In this document: one piece after another, positions 16,277-25,671 of the stretch
Numbering within the stretch: position 1 is the stretch's first letter
Layout of the letters: every line of letters starts with the position of its first letter
DNA from: Streptomyces sp. SirexAA-E
GTDB taxonomy: Bacteria; Actinomycetota; Actinomycetes; Streptomycetales; Streptomycetaceae
Direction: 5' to 3'
Assembly (NCBI RefSeq): GCF_000177195.2
Contig: NC_015953.1
Span: 5,580,001 to 5,644,000 of the forward strand
DNA: 64,000 bases
Position numbers and translations under genes: made by a program
Notes under the pieces: model-generated
What the model saw: the letters and a program-made list of their open reading frames with translations, nothing else
What the model was told of the DNA's origin: nothing
Database searches by the model: none

Positions 16277-17941
16277 ATGAGCCCCGTCCTCGCCGGTGTC
16301 CTCCAGATGCTCGCGCTCGTCGCGGCGCTGGCACTGGCCTACCGCCCGCTCGGCGACCACATGGCCCGGGTCTACTCCTCGACGAAGCATCTGCGGATCG
16401 AGCGGTGGATCTACCGGGCGATCGGCGCCGACCCCGCCACCGGCATGCGGTGGCCCGCCTACCTGCGCGGCGTCCTCGCCTTCTCCGCGGTGGGCGTCCT
16501 GTTCCTGTACGCCCTGCAGCGGCTCCAGGGCACGCTGCCCGGCTCGCTCGGCTTCGCCTCGATCGACCCCGACCAGGCGTTCAACACGGCGGCCTCCTTC
16601 GTCGCCAACACCAACTGGCAGTCGTACTACGGCGAACAGGCCATGGGCCACGTCGTGCAGACCGGCGGCCTCGCGGTGCAGAACTTCGTCTCGGCCGCGG
16701 TCGGCATGGCGGTCGCCGTGGCCCTCGTACGGGGCTTCGCGCGGTCGCGTACGGGGGAGCTCGGCAACTTCTGGGCGGACCTGGTGCGCGGCACCGTGCG
16801 CATCCTGCTGCCGCTCTCCGTCGTCGGCGCGCTCGTCCTGGTCGCCACCGGCGTCATCCAGAACTTCTCCGGCATCCACGAGGTCGGCCAGTTCGGCGGC
16901 GGCACCCAGCAGTGGAACGGAGGCGCGGTCGCCTCCCAGGAGGTCATCAAGGAACTCGGCACCAACGGAGGCGGCTACTTCAACGCCAACTCCTCCCACC
17001 CGTTCGAGAACCCCGACGGGCTGTCCAACCTCTTCGAGATCTTCCTGATCCTCCTCATCCCCTCCGCGATGACCAGGACGTTCGGGCGGATGGTGGGCTC
17101 CCCCGAGCAGGGGTACGCGATCCTGGCGACGATGGCCACCGTCTGGCTGGGCTTCACCGCCCTGATGATGTGGACCGAGTTCAGCCACCACGGCCCCGCG
17201 TTCGACCTCGCGGGCGGGGCCATGGAGGGCAAGGAGACCCGGTTCGGCATCGCCGGATCGTCTGTCTTCGCGGTGGCCACCACCCTGACGTCGACGGGCG
17301 CGGTCAACTCCTTCCACTCCTCGTACACAGGTCTGGGCGGCGGCATCACCATGCTGGGCATGCAGCTCGGCGAGATCGCCCCCGGCGGGGTCGGTTCCGG
17401 CCTCTACGGCATGCTGATCACGGCGATCGTCGCCGTGTTCCTCGCGGGGCTGATGGTGGGCCGTACGCCCGAGTACCTCGGCAAGAGGATCGGCACCCGC
17501 GAGATCAAGTTCACGGCCTGCTACATCCTGATCACCCCCGCCCTGGTGCTCTGCTTCACCGCCGCGGCGGTGGCCCTGCCCACCCCCGCCGACTCCATGA
17601 CGAACACCGGGGCGCACGGCTTCTCCGAGATCCTCTACGCCTACACCTCCGGCGCCAACAACAACGGCTCCGCCTTCGCCGGCCTGAACGCGGACACCCA
17701 GTGGTTCAACACCACCCTCGGCATCGTGATGCTGCTGGGCCGCTTCCTGCCGATGGTGTTCGTCCTGGCGCTGGCCGGATCGCTGGCCCGGCAGAGCCCC
17801 GTACCCGTGACCGCCGGGACCCTCGGTACGCAGAAACCGATCTTCAGCGGGCTGCTGCTCGCCACCGTCGTGGTCGTCACCGGCCTGACCTACTTCCCGG
17901 CACTCGCGCTGGGGCCGCTCGCCGAAGGGCTGGCGTCATGA
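16277..17941 (+). CDS. kdpA: KdpA, potassium-channel-like subunit of Kdp ATPase
   Basis: KdpA binds and conducts K+ in the high-affinity KdpFABC uptake system. It is a 554-residue membrane protein with about ten helices. Pore or filter segments are visible: NTAASFVANTNWQSYYGE, KELGTNGGGYFNANSSHPFENP, TTLTSTGAVNSFHSSYTGLGG and SGANNNGSAFAGLNADT. These match the four selectivity-filter repeats of the superfamily of K+ transporters. ATG 16277 is preceded by GAGAGG. The stop TGA overlaps an ATG of the kdpB frame (ATGA at 17938). Confidence 0.97.
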   Translation: MSPVLAGVLQMLALVAALALAYRPLGDHMARVYSSTKHLRIERWIYRAIGADPATGMRWPAYLRGVLAFSAVGVLFLYALQRLQGTLPGSLGFASIDPDQAFNTAASFVANTNWQSYYGEQAMGHVVQTGGLAVQNFVSAAVGMAVAVALVRGFARSRTGELGNFWADLVRGTVRILLPLSVVGALVLVATGVIQNFSGIHEVGQFGGGTQQWNGGAVASQEVIKELGTNGGGYFNANSSHPFENPDGLSNLFEIFLILLIPSAMTRTFGRMVGSPEQGYAILATMATVWLGFTALMMWTEFSHHGPAFDLAGGAMEGKETRFGIAGSSVFAVATTLTSTGAVNSFHSSYTGLGGGITMLGMQLGEIAPGGVGSGLYGMLITAIVAVFLAGLMVGRTPEYLGKRIGTREIKFTACYILITPALVLCFTAAAVALPTPADSMTNTGAHGFSEILYAYTSGANNNGSAFAGLNADTQWFNTTLGIVMLLGRFLPMVFVLALAGSLARQSPVPVTAGTLGTQKPIFSGLLLATVVVVTGLTYFPALALGPLAEGLAS

Positions 17942-17976
17942 CCGCTCTGCCGAAGTCCGCGAAGCAGGAGGCCCCG

Positions 17977-20076
17977 ATGTCCGCCGTCACCCACGCTCCC
18001 CGTCCGCACCGGCCCGAGCCCTCCGGCCGGGGTCCCGGTGGCGGCCGTCCCGCCGGCGGCCTGTTCGACCCCGCACAGCTGGTCAGGTCCCTTCCCGAGG
18101 CGATACGCAAACTCGACCCCCGGATCATGGTCAAGTCCCCGGTGATGTTCGTGGTGCTCGTCGGCTCTGTACTCACCACCGTCCTGGCGGCCCTGGACCC
18201 GACGGACCTGTTCGGCTGGGCGGTCACCGCCTGGCTGTGGCTGACTGCGGTCTTCGCCAATCTCGCCGAGGCCGTGGCCGAGGGACGCGGCAAGGCCCAG
18301 GCCGACACCCTCCGCAAGGCGCGGACGGGCACCGTCGCGCGCCGCGTCATCGGTTTGGACGAGGAACGCGTGCCCGGCACCGAGCTGCGCGTCGGCGACC
18401 TGGTGGTCTGCGAGGCCGGTGACCTCGTGCCCGGAGACGGCGACGTCGTCGAGGGCGTGGCGAGCGTCGACGAGTCGGCGATCACCGGGGAGTCCGCCCC
18501 GGTGATCCGGGAGTCGGGCGGCGACCGCAGTGCCGTCACGGGCGGCACGCGGGTGCTCTCCGACCGGATCGTCGTCAAGATCACCACCAGGCCGGGAGAC
18601 ACGTTCATCGACCGGATGATCAGCCTCGTGGAGGGGGCCGCCCGGCAGAAGACGCCCAACGAGATCGCGCTCGACATCCTGCTGGCGTCCCTCACCGTCG
18701 TCTTCCTGCTCGCGGTCGTCACCCTCCAGCCGTTCGCCGTCTACGCGGGCCAGGAACAGTCGATGACCGTGCTGACCGCCCTGCTCGTCTGCCTCATCCC
18801 GACGACCATCGGCGCCCTGCTCTCCGCGATCGGGATCGCGGGCATGGACCGGCTCGTGCAGCGCAACGTGCTCGCCATGTCGGGCCGCGCCGTCGAGGCG
18901 GCGGGCGACGTCTCCACACTGCTGCTCGACAAGACGGGCACCATCACCCTGGGCAGCCGGCAGGCGGCCGGGTTCCTGCCGGTCGAGGGCGTCACGGACG
19001 CCGAGCTCGTCGAGGCCGCCCAGCTCTCGTCCCTGGCCGACGAGACGCCCGAGGGCCGCTCGATCGTGACGCTGGCCGAGGAGAGCCGCGGCCCGCGCGC
19101 ACGCGACGAAGGAGAGCTGTCCGGCGCCGCGTGGGTGGCGTTCACCGCGCAGACCCGGATGTCCGGCGTCGACCTCGCCGGCCGCCGGATACGCAAGGGG
19201 GCGGCCGGATCCGTCCTGGCCTGGGTCACCGGCCGGGGCGGCCCGGTGCCCGCCGACGCCGAGGTACTGACCGGCCAGGTCGCGAAGGCGGGCGGCACCC
19301 CCCTGCTGGTGGCCGTCGAGGACGGCCGGGGCGCCCGGGTGCTCGGGGTGGTCCACCTCAAGGACGTCGTCAAACCCGGGATGCGCGAGCGGTTCGCCCA
19401 GCTGCGGCGCATGGGTATCCGCACCGTCATGATCACCGGGGACAACCCGCTGACCGCGAAGGCGATCGCCGAGGAGGCGGGCCTCGACGACTTCCTCGCC
19501 GAGGCCACGCCCGAGGACAAGATGGCCCTCATCAAACGGGAGCAGGCCGGGGGCAGGCTCGTCGCGATGACCGGGGACGGCACCAACGACGCCCCAGCCC
19601 TCGCCCAGGCGGACGTCGGCGTCGCCATGAACACCGGCACCTCGGCCGCCAAGGAGGCCGGGAACATGGTGGACCTGGACTCCGATCCGACCAAGCTCAT
19701 CGAGATCGTCGCCATCGGCAAGCAGTTGCTGATCACCCGGGGTGCCCTGACGACGTTCTCCGTCGCCAACGACGTCGCGAAGTACTTCGCGATCATCCCC
19801 GCGATGTTCGCCGCCGTGTATCCGGGCCTGGACAAGCTCAACATCATGGACCTGTCCTCGCCCCGGACCGCGATCCTCTCGGCGGTGATCTTCAACGCCC
19901 TGATCATCGTCGCGCTCGTACCGCTCGCGCTGAAGGGCGTGCGCTACCGGCCGGCCGGGGCCGACCGGATGCTCCGGCGCAACCTCACCGTCTACGGGAT
20001 CGGCGGACTCGTCGCCCCGTTCATCGGGATCAAGCTCATCGACCTGGCCCTCTCCCTCGTCCCCGGACTGCGCTGA
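17977..20076 (+). CDS. kdpB: KdpB, catalytic P-type ATPase subunit
   Basis: KdpB hydrolyses ATP to energise K+ uptake through KdpA. From ATG 17977 the protein is 699 residues. Visible P-type motifs are SAITGESAPVIRESGGD (TGES, actuator domain), LLLDKTGTITLGSR with phospho-acceptor Asp at about residue 318, VMITGDNPLTAKAIAEEAG, and AMTGDGTNDAPALAQADVGVAMNTGTSAAKEAGNMVDLDSDPTKL. I chose ATG 17977 because AGGAGG lies 5 nt before it. A longer form from ATG 17938, overlapping the kdpA stop as ATGA, adds 13 residues and cannot be excluded. Membrane helices flank the cytosolic domains. Confidence 0.96.
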   Translation: MSAVTHAPRPHRPEPSGRGPGGGRPAGGLFDPAQLVRSLPEAIRKLDPRIMVKSPVMFVVLVGSVLTTVLAALDPTDLFGWAVTAWLWLTAVFANLAEAVAEGRGKAQADTLRKARTGTVARRVIGLDEERVPGTELRVGDLVVCEAGDLVPGDGDVVEGVASVDESAITGESAPVIRESGGDRSAVTGGTRVLSDRIVVKITTRPGDTFIDRMISLVEGAARQKTPNEIALDILLASLTVVFLLAVVTLQPFAVYAGQEQSMTVLTALLVCLIPTTIGALLSAIGIAGMDRLVQRNVLAMSGRAVEAAGDVSTLLLDKTGTITLGSRQAAGFLPVEGVTDAELVEAAQLSSLADETPEGRSIVTLAEESRGPRARDEGELSGAAWVAFTAQTRMSGVDLAGRRIRKGAAGSVLAWVTGRGGPVPADAEVLTGQVAKAGGTPLLVAVEDGRGARVLGVVHLKDVVKPGMRERFAQLRRMGIRTVMITGDNPLTAKAIAEEAGLDDFLAEATPEDKMALIKREQAGGRLVAMTGDGTNDAPALAQADVGVAMNTGTSAAKEAGNMVDLDSDPTKLIEIVAIGKQLLITRGALTTFSVANDVAKYFAIIPAMFAAVYPGLDKLNIMDLSSPRTAILSAVIFNALIIVALVPLALKGVRYRPAGADRMLRRNLTVYGIGGLVAPFIGIKLIDLALSLVPGLR

Positions 20077-20085
20077 AACCGGAGC

Positions 20086-20775
20086 GTGCAGACACTCATG
20101 AACACTTCCGCGGGCACCACCGCCCGACTGCTGGGGGCGGGACTCCGCGCCCTGCTCGTCCTGACCGCCCTGTGCGGGGTGCTCTACCCGCTCGCCGTCA
20201 CCGGCATCGCCCAGGCGACCCTCCCGGGCAAGGCCAACGGCTCCGAAGTCACCGTCGACGGCGAGGTCGTCGGCTCGCACCTCATCGGCCGGCGCTACGA
20301 CCTGCCGCCGAAGGACGGCCAGGAGACCCCGGAGCCCGACCTCACCTGGTTCCAGCCGCGCCCCTCGAACGGGCTGGGCACCAACAGCGTCAACACGCAG
20401 TACGCACTCGTCCTCTCCGGGGCGACCAACCGCTCCGGGGACAACGAGGAGCTGATCGACTGGGTCACCGACGCCAAGGCGGCCGTCGTCGCCGACAACT
20501 CCGTACCCGGACACCCGGTGGACCCCGCCGACGTGCCGCCCGACGCCGTCACCTCCTCCGCGTCCGGTCTCGACCCGCACATCTCACCGGAGTACGCCGC
20601 CCTCCAGGTCCGCCGTGTCGCCGAGCGCAACGATCTCCCGGTCCACCGGGTCGCCGAGCTGGTCCGGGACCACACCGAAGGCCGGATCCTGGGCTTCGTC
20701 GGTGAGCCCCGGGTCAACGTCCTCGCCCTCAACACCGCCCTGAAGGAGCTGGCGGAGAGCGCCTCGGCACACTGA
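20086..20775 (+). CDS. kdpC: KdpC, accessory subunit of Kdp ATPase
   Basis: KdpC is the single-spanning subunit required for high-affinity K+ uptake. The 229-residue protein has one N-terminal helix (LRALLVLTALCGVLYPLAVTGIAQ). The outside domain contains GSHLIGRRYDLP, FQPRPSNG, NTQYALVLSGATNRSGDNEEL, then DAVTSSASGLDPHISPEYAALQVRRVAERN and VAELVRDHTEGRILGFVGEPRVNVLALN. The SASGLDPHISPEYA motif is diagnostic. The start may be GTG 20086 or ATG 20098; the GGAG site is very close to the first. A kdp-type operon would normally continue with kdpDE, but an ABC ATPase gene intervenes here. Confidence 0.95.
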   Translation: MQTLMNTSAGTTARLLGAGLRALLVLTALCGVLYPLAVTGIAQATLPGKANGSEVTVDGEVVGSHLIGRRYDLPPKDGQETPEPDLTWFQPRPSNGLGTNSVNTQYALVLSGATNRSGDNEELIDWVTDAKAAVVADNSVPGHPVDPADVPPDAVTSSASGLDPHISPEYAALQVRRVAERNDLPVHRVAELVRDHTEGRILGFVGEPRVNVLALNTALKELAESASAH

Positions 20776-20945
20776 GCCGCCCCGGTGCCGGGGCCCGCCC
20801 TGCCCGGCGGCTCCGGCACCGGCCCCCGCCCCCGGGCATTGCCCCGGGGGCCACCGCACGCCCATACTGACCGCGGCCGAGGAGCACGACGCGGCGGTGT
20901 ACGCGGGGGAGCGGCACGCACGCCGCGTACGCACGGGGGAGAGCG

Positions 20946-21680
20946 ATGACACAGCACACCGGCGGACAGAGCGGCACGGCCCTGGCCGAGAGCCCCGCGG
21001 ACGGGCCCATGGTCCGGATCGAGGACCTGCACCGCTCGTACGGCACCGGGGCGGCGGCCGTGCACGCCCTGCGCGGGGTGTCCTTCGAGATCCCGCGCGG
21101 CGAACTCGTCGCGCTCAAGGGCCGCTCCGGATCCGGCAAGACGACCCTGCTCAACCTCGTCGGCGGCCTCGACACCCCCGACCGCGGCAGTATCACCGTC
21201 GCCGGAACCGAGCTGTCCGGCCTCGGCGAGGACGGGCTGCTGGAGCTGCGCCGGGACCGCATCGGCTTCATCTTCCAGTCGTTCGGCCTGATCCCGATCC
21301 TGACCGCCGCGGAGAACGTCGGCGTCCCCCTGCGGCTGCGCAAGGCCGACCCGCGTGAGCGCGAGGAGCGGGTGGCACTGCTCCTGTCCCTGGTCGGCCT
21401 CGGCGACCACGCCCGGCAGCGGCCCGGCGAGCTCTCCGGCGGCCAGCAGCAGCGCGTCGCCATCGCCCGCGCGCTCGCCAACCGGCCCGCCCTCCTGATC
21501 GCCGACGAACCCACCGGGCAGCTCGACGCGGAGACCGGCCTCGCGGTCATGCAACTGCTGCGCGCCGTGGTGCGCGGCGAGGGCGTCACCGCGCTCGTCG
21601 CCACCCACGACCCCCAGCTGCTCGGATTCGCCGACCGGGTCCTGGAGCTCAGCGACGGGCACATCGTGGAACACGCCTGA
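20946..21680 (+). CDS. Orphan ABC-transporter ATPase of MacB/LolD type
   Basis: The protein is 244 residues. Walker A is GRSGSGKTT, the Q-loop FQSFGLIP, the signature LSGGQQQRVAIARAL, Walker B ALLIADEP and the H-loop ATHDP. The sequence style (VALKGRSGSGKTTLLNLVGGLDTPDRGSITVAG) is that of MacB/LolD/FtsE-class ATPases, which work with FtsX/MacB-type permeases. No permease gene is adjacent on either side. A strong GGGGGAGAG site precedes ATG 20946. It lies between kdpC (170 nt upstream, with a GC-rich hairpin-forming spacer) and kdpD, on the same strand. A link to K+ transport is possible but unproven; it may partner with a distant permease. Confidence 0.9.
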   Translation: MTQHTGGQSGTALAESPADGPMVRIEDLHRSYGTGAAAVHALRGVSFEIPRGELVALKGRSGSGKTTLLNLVGGLDTPDRGSITVAGTELSGLGEDGLLELRRDRIGFIFQSFGLIPILTAAENVGVPLRLRKADPREREERVALLLSLVGLGDHARQRPGELSGGQQQRVAIARALANRPALLIADEPTGQLDAETGLAVMQLLRAVVRGEGVTALVATHDPQLLGFADRVLELSDGHIVEHA

Positions 21681-21856
21681 GCCAACCCGCCCGCGTCACG
21701 CCGCCGGACACGGCCGAGCGGGGCCCGCCCGCGTCAGAATCCCGTCAATACGGACCCCCCGGACACCGCCCCGGGCCGTGCCCCGCACCCCGCCGGGGTA
21801 GCTTCGACCAGGGACGCCGCACCGGCGGCGGCCGCCCGGAAGAAGACAATGGGGCC

Positions 21857-24400
21857 ATGGGACGCGGCAAGCTTCGGATCTACCTGGGTGCGGCACCCGG
21901 CGTGGGCAAGACGTACGCGATGCTGTCCGAGGCCCACCGCCGGGTGGAGCGCGGCACGGACTGCGTCGTCGCGTTCGTCGAGCACCACGACCGCCCCCGC
22001 ACCGAGGTGCTGCTGCACGGCCTGGAGCAGATACGCCGCCGTGACATCGAACACCGCTCGGCGGTCTTCTCCGAGATGGACGTCGACGCCGTCCTGGAAC
22101 GCGCCCCCGCCGTCGCCCTCGTCGACGAACTCGCCCACACCAACGTCCCCGGGTCCCGCAACGCCAAGCGCTGGCAGGACGTCGAGGAACTCCTGCGGGC
22201 CGGCATCGACGTCATCTCCACCGTCAACATCCAGCACCTGGAGTCCCTCGGGGACGTCGTCGAGTCCATAACCGGCGTACGGCAGCAGGAGACGGTGCCC
22301 GACGAGGTGGCCCGCCGGGCCGACCAGATCGAGCTGGTCGACATGTCGCCCCAGGCACTGCGCCGGCGCATGGCCCACGGCAACGTCTACCAGTCCGACC
22401 AGGTCGACGCGGCCCTGTCCAACTACTTCCGCCCCGGCAACCTCACCGCCCTGCGGGAACTGGCCCTCCTCTGGGTCGCCGACCGGGTCGACGAATACCT
22501 CCAGCAGTACCGCGGCGAGCACGACATCAGCACCCCCTGGCAGGCCCGCGAACGCATCGTCGTCGGGCTGACCGGCGGCCCCGAGGGCCGTACGCTCATC
22601 CGCCGCGCCTCCCGGATGGCCGCCAAGGGCTCCGGCAGCGAGATCATGGCCGTCTACATCGCCCGCAGCGACGGACTGACCTCCGCCTCGCCCAAGGAGC
22701 TGGCCGGTCAGCGCACCCTCGTCGAAGACCTCGGCGGCACCTTCCACCACGTCATCGGCGACGACATCCCCTCCGCGCTCCTCGCCTTCGCCCGGGGCGT
22801 CAACGCCACCCAGGTCGTCCTCGGCTCCAGCCGCCGCAAGGCCTGGCAGTACGTCTACGGGCCCGGCGTCGGCGCCACCGTGGCCCGTGAGTCCGGCCCC
22901 GACCTCGACGTCCACATCGTCACCCACGAAGAGGTCGCCAAGGGCCGCGGACTGCCCATCGCCCGGGGCGCCCGGCTCGGCCGCACCCGGATCCTGTGGG
23001 GCTGGGCGGTCGGAGTCGGCGGGCCGGCCGTGCTGGCGCTGCTCCTGCGCGGCATGGAGAACGGCCCCGGCCTCGCCAACGACGTGCTGCTCTTCCTCTT
23101 CATGACCGTCGCCGCGGCCCTGCTCGGCGGACTGGCACCGGCGCTGGCCTCCGCCGCCGTCGGCTCGCTCCTCCTGAACTACTGGTTCACCCCGCCCACC
23201 CACACCCTGACCGTGCAGGACCCGGAGAACTTCGTCGCCATCGTGATCTTCTTCGCGGTGGCGGTCGCGGTCGCCTCGGTGGTCGACCTGGCGGCCCGCC
23301 GCACCCACCAGGCGGCCCGGCTGCGGGCCGAGTCGGAGATCCTCTCCGCCCTGGCCGGCAGCGTGCTGCGCGGTGAGACGGCGCTGGACGCCCTGCTGGA
23401 CCGGGTCCGCGAGACCTTCGGCATGGAGTCCGTCGCCCTGCTGGAGCGGCAGAGCGAGGTCGAGCCCTGGACCCGCGCCGGATCCGTCGGCCCCGCACCG
23501 GTGGCCCGGCCCGACGACGCGGACGTCGACATGCCGGTCGGCGACCACATGGCGCTGGCGCTCTCCGGCCGGGTGCTGCCCGCCGAGGACCGACGGGTAC
23601 TCGGAGCGTTCGCCGCGCAGGCCGCCGTCGTACTCGACCGCCAGCGCCTCGTGGACGAGGCGGAGGCGGCCCGGCGGCTCGCCGAGGGCAACCGGATCAG
23701 GACCGCGCTGCTCGCCGCCGTCAGCCACGACCTGCGCACCCCGCTCGCCGCCATCAAGGCCGCGGTCAGCTCCCTGCGCTCCGACGACGTTGCCTGGTCC
23801 GACGAGGACGAGGCGGAGTTCCTGGCCGGGATCGAGGACGGTGCCGACCGGCTGGACCACCTGGTGGGCAATCTGCTCGACATGTCCCGGTTGCAGACCG
23901 GCACCGTCACCCCGCTGATCAGGGAGATCGACCTCGACGAGGTCGTGCCCATGGCGCTGGGCGGCGTACCGGAGGGCAGCGTCGAGCTGGACATCCCGGA
24001 GACGCTGCCCATGGTCGCTGTCGACCCGGGGCTGCTGGAACGGGCCGTCGCCAACATCGTCGAGAACGCCGTCAAGTACAGCCCCGACGAGGCGCGTGTC
24101 ACCGTCGCCGCCAGCGCGCTGGGCGCACGGGTCGAACTGCGGGTCGCCGACCGGGGCCGGGGCGTCCCCGACGAGGCCAAGGACCGCATCTTCGAGCCGT
24201 TCCAGCGGTACGGCGACGCACCGCGCGGCGCGGGAGTGGGCCTGGGGCTCGCCGTCGCCCGCGGTTTCGCTGAGTCCATGGGCGGCACCCTGGGGGCCGA
24301 GGACACCCCGGGGGGCGGGCTCACCATGGTCCTCACGCTCAAGGCGGTGCCCGGCCGGGTACGGGACGGCCCCGGGGCCCCGGAACCGGCCGCCCGATGA
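21857..24400 (+). CDS. kdpD: KdpD, sensor histidine kinase for potassium limitation
   Basis: KdpD senses K+ limitation or ionic stress and phosphorylates KdpE. The 847-residue protein begins with the KdpD domain (LRIYLGAAPGVGKTYAMLSEAHRR, a Walker-A-like ATP site, then VDELAHTNVPGSRNAKRWQDVEELL). A USP-like domain follows (RIVVGLTGGPEGRTLIRRASRMA). Four closely spaced membrane helices (DUF4118, about residues 385-475), a GAF-like region and the kinase core come next. The H-box is LLAAVSHDLRTPLAAIKAAV (His624), the N-box ANIVENAVKYS and the G-boxes FEPFQRY and GVGLGLAVARGFAESMGG. ATG 21857 is 176 nt after the ABC ATPase gene, leaving room for a separate promoter. kdpE follows 55 nt later. Confidence 0.96.
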   Translation: MGRGKLRIYLGAAPGVGKTYAMLSEAHRRVERGTDCVVAFVEHHDRPRTEVLLHGLEQIRRRDIEHRSAVFSEMDVDAVLERAPAVALVDELAHTNVPGSRNAKRWQDVEELLRAGIDVISTVNIQHLESLGDVVESITGVRQQETVPDEVARRADQIELVDMSPQALRRRMAHGNVYQSDQVDAALSNYFRPGNLTALRELALLWVADRVDEYLQQYRGEHDISTPWQARERIVVGLTGGPEGRTLIRRASRMAAKGSGSEIMAVYIARSDGLTSASPKELAGQRTLVEDLGGTFHHVIGDDIPSALLAFARGVNATQVVLGSSRRKAWQYVYGPGVGATVARESGPDLDVHIVTHEEVAKGRGLPIARGARLGRTRILWGWAVGVGGPAVLALLLRGMENGPGLANDVLLFLFMTVAAALLGGLAPALASAAVGSLLLNYWFTPPTHTLTVQDPENFVAIVIFFAVAVAVASVVDLAARRTHQAARLRAESEILSALAGSVLRGETALDALLDRVRETFGMESVALLERQSEVEPWTRAGSVGPAPVARPDDADVDMPVGDHMALALSGRVLPAEDRRVLGAFAAQAAVVLDRQRLVDEAEAARRLAEGNRIRTALLAAVSHDLRTPLAAIKAAVSSLRSDDVAWSDEDEAEFLAGIEDGADRLDHLVGNLLDMSRLQTGTVTPLIREIDLDEVVPMALGGVPEGSVELDIPETLPMVAVDPGLLERAVANIVENAVKYSPDEARVTVAASALGARVELRVADRGRGVPDEAKDRIFEPFQRYGDAPRGAGVGLGLAVARGFAESMGGTLGAEDTPGGGLTMVLTLKAVPGRVRDGPGAPEPAAR

Positions 24401-24455
24401 GGCCCCGGGACACGGCGTCACCCCGTACACACTCCTCCGGAAAGGCAGGACCCCG

Positions 24456-25148
24456 ATGACCCGGGTGCTCGTGGTCGACGACGAGCCGCAGATCGTGCGC
24501 GCCCTCGTGATCAACCTCAAGGCGCGCCGCTACGAGGTGGACGCGGCGCCCGACGGGGCGACCGCCCTCCAGCTCGCCGCCGCCCGCCATCCCGACGTCG
24601 TCGTCCTGGACCTGGGGCTGCCGGACATGGACGGTGTCGAGGTGATCAGGGGCCTGCGCGGCTGGACCCGCGTACCGATCCTCGTGCTGTCCGCCCGGCA
24701 CACCTCCGACGAGAAGGTCGAGGCCCTGGACGCCGGGGCCGACGACTACGTCACCAAGCCGTTCGGGATGGACGAACTGCTGGCCAGGCTGCGCGCCGCC
24801 GTACGCCGGGCCGAACCGGTCGGCCAGGACGGCGCCGACGACCTCACGGTGGTGGAGACGGAAGGGTTCACCGTGGACCTGGCGGCGAAGAAGGTGAACC
24901 GGCAGGGCCGTGACGTACGGCTGACCCCCACCGAGTGGCACCTGCTGGAGGTGCTCGTCCGCAACGGCGGCCGGCTCGTCAGCCAGAAACAGCTGCTCCA
25001 GGAGGTCTGGGGCCCCTCGTACGGCACCGAGACCAACTACCTGCGGGTCTACATGGCCCAGCTCCGCCGCAAGCTGGAGGCCGACCCGTCGCACCCCCGG
25101 CACTTCGTGACCGAACCGGGCATGGGGTACCGCTTCGAACGGGGGTGA
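24456..25148 (+). CDS. kdpE: KdpE, OmpR-type response regulator
   Basis: KdpE activates kdpFABC transcription when phosphorylated by KdpD. The 230-residue protein has a receiver with VVDDEPQIVRAL, phospho-acceptor Asp52 in VVVLDLGLPDMDGVEV, VLSARHTSDEKV and ADDYVTKPFGMDELLAR. The winged helix follows (VRLTPTEWHLLEVLVRNGGRLVSQKQLLQEVWG, then TNYLRVYMAQLRRKLEADPSHPRHFVTEPGMGYRF), closely resembling E. coli KdpE. ATG 24456 has AAGGCAGGA upstream. It is the last gene of the kdp block and is followed by an 11-bp hairpin at 25158. Confidence 0.96.
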   Translation: MTRVLVVDDEPQIVRALVINLKARRYEVDAAPDGATALQLAAARHPDVVVLDLGLPDMDGVEVIRGLRGWTRVPILVLSARHTSDEKVEALDAGADDYVTKPFGMDELLARLRAAVRRAEPVGQDGADDLTVVETEGFTVDLAAKKVNRQGRDVRLTPTEWHLLEVLVRNGGRLVSQKQLLQEVWGPSYGTETNYLRVYMAQLRRKLEADPSHPRHFVTEPGMGYRFERG

Positions 25149-25157
25149 CGCGGGGCG

Positions 25158-25188
25158 CCCCGGAAGCCCTTCTCCGCGGCTTCCGGGG
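25158..25188 (+). terminator. Hairpin terminator after kdpE
   Basis: A perfect 11-bp stem (CCCCGGAAGCC, 9-nt loop, complement) begins 9 nt after the kdpE stop. It ends the kdp operon before the OB-fold gene. Confidence 0.75.
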
Positions 25189-25251
25189 TCCTTCGTCCGG
25201 GTGACATCTCGGGAGCCCGCCGGCACCCCGGACGACCGGTACCCTTCGGGT

Positions 25252-25668
25252 ATGAGCGCTGTTCCCCGATCCGAGAAGTCAGGCAGGGCGGAAAGGCCGT
25301 CCGGCCGCTTCCGCCGCATGCTCGACCGGCTCTCCAGCTCCCAGGAGGACCTGGAGTCCGAGGAGCTGCGCGAGGACTCGCACGCTTCGGGCTGCACGCG
25401 CATCTCCGAATGCACGGACCGCCAGATCGTCAAGGTGACTGGTACCTTGCGGACGGTCACCTTGCGCCCGCGGGCCGGAGTGCCCGCCCTGGAGGCGGAG
25501 CTCTTCGACGGCACCGCGCCGCTCGACGTGGTCTGGCTGGGACGGCGATCCATCGTCGGCATCGAGCCGGGCCGCAAGCTCATAGCCTCGGGCCGTATCG
25601 CCATGAGTCACGGGCGCCGGGTGCTGTTCAACCCCAAATACGAACTCCGACCGCTCGGCAAGGAGTAG
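25252..25668 (+). CDS. OB-fold nucleic-acid-binding domain protein
   Basis: This 138-residue soluble protein has a basic, low-complexity first 30 residues. Then follows CTRISECTDRQIVKVTGTLRTVTLRPRAGVPALEAELFDGTAPLDVVWLGRRSIVGIEPGRKLIASGRIAMSHGRRVLFNPKYELRPL, which has the strand pattern of the single-strand-binding OB fold (as in tRNA-anticodon-like and RecG-wedge domains). The substrate is unknown. ATG 25252 is supported by a TACCCT box at 25240-25245, 6 nt before the start, suggesting a leaderless mRNA. GTG 25201 is an alternative start in frame. The next gene begins 3 nt after the stop, so they are co-transcribed. Confidence 0.82.
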   Translation: MSAVPRSEKSGRAERPSGRFRRMLDRLSSSQEDLESEELREDSHASGCTRISECTDRQIVKVTGTLRTVTLRPRAGVPALEAELFDGTAPLDVVWLGRRSIVGIEPGRKLIASGRIAMSHGRRVLFNPKYELRPLGKE

Positions 25669-25671
25669 CCG

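Noticed and set aside
16405..17937. Alternative long frame that runs into kdpB from inside kdpA
   Set aside because: The upstream part is an out-of-frame shadow of kdpA, Arg/His/Pro-rich and without domains; kdpB starts at 17977 (or 17938).
17890..20580. Very long open frame on the minus strand opposite kdpB/kdpC
   Set aside because: Composition is Arg/Gly/Asp/His-rich and non-globular, there is no family motif, and the plus strand holds unmistakable kdpB and kdpC. It is a GC-bias shadow.
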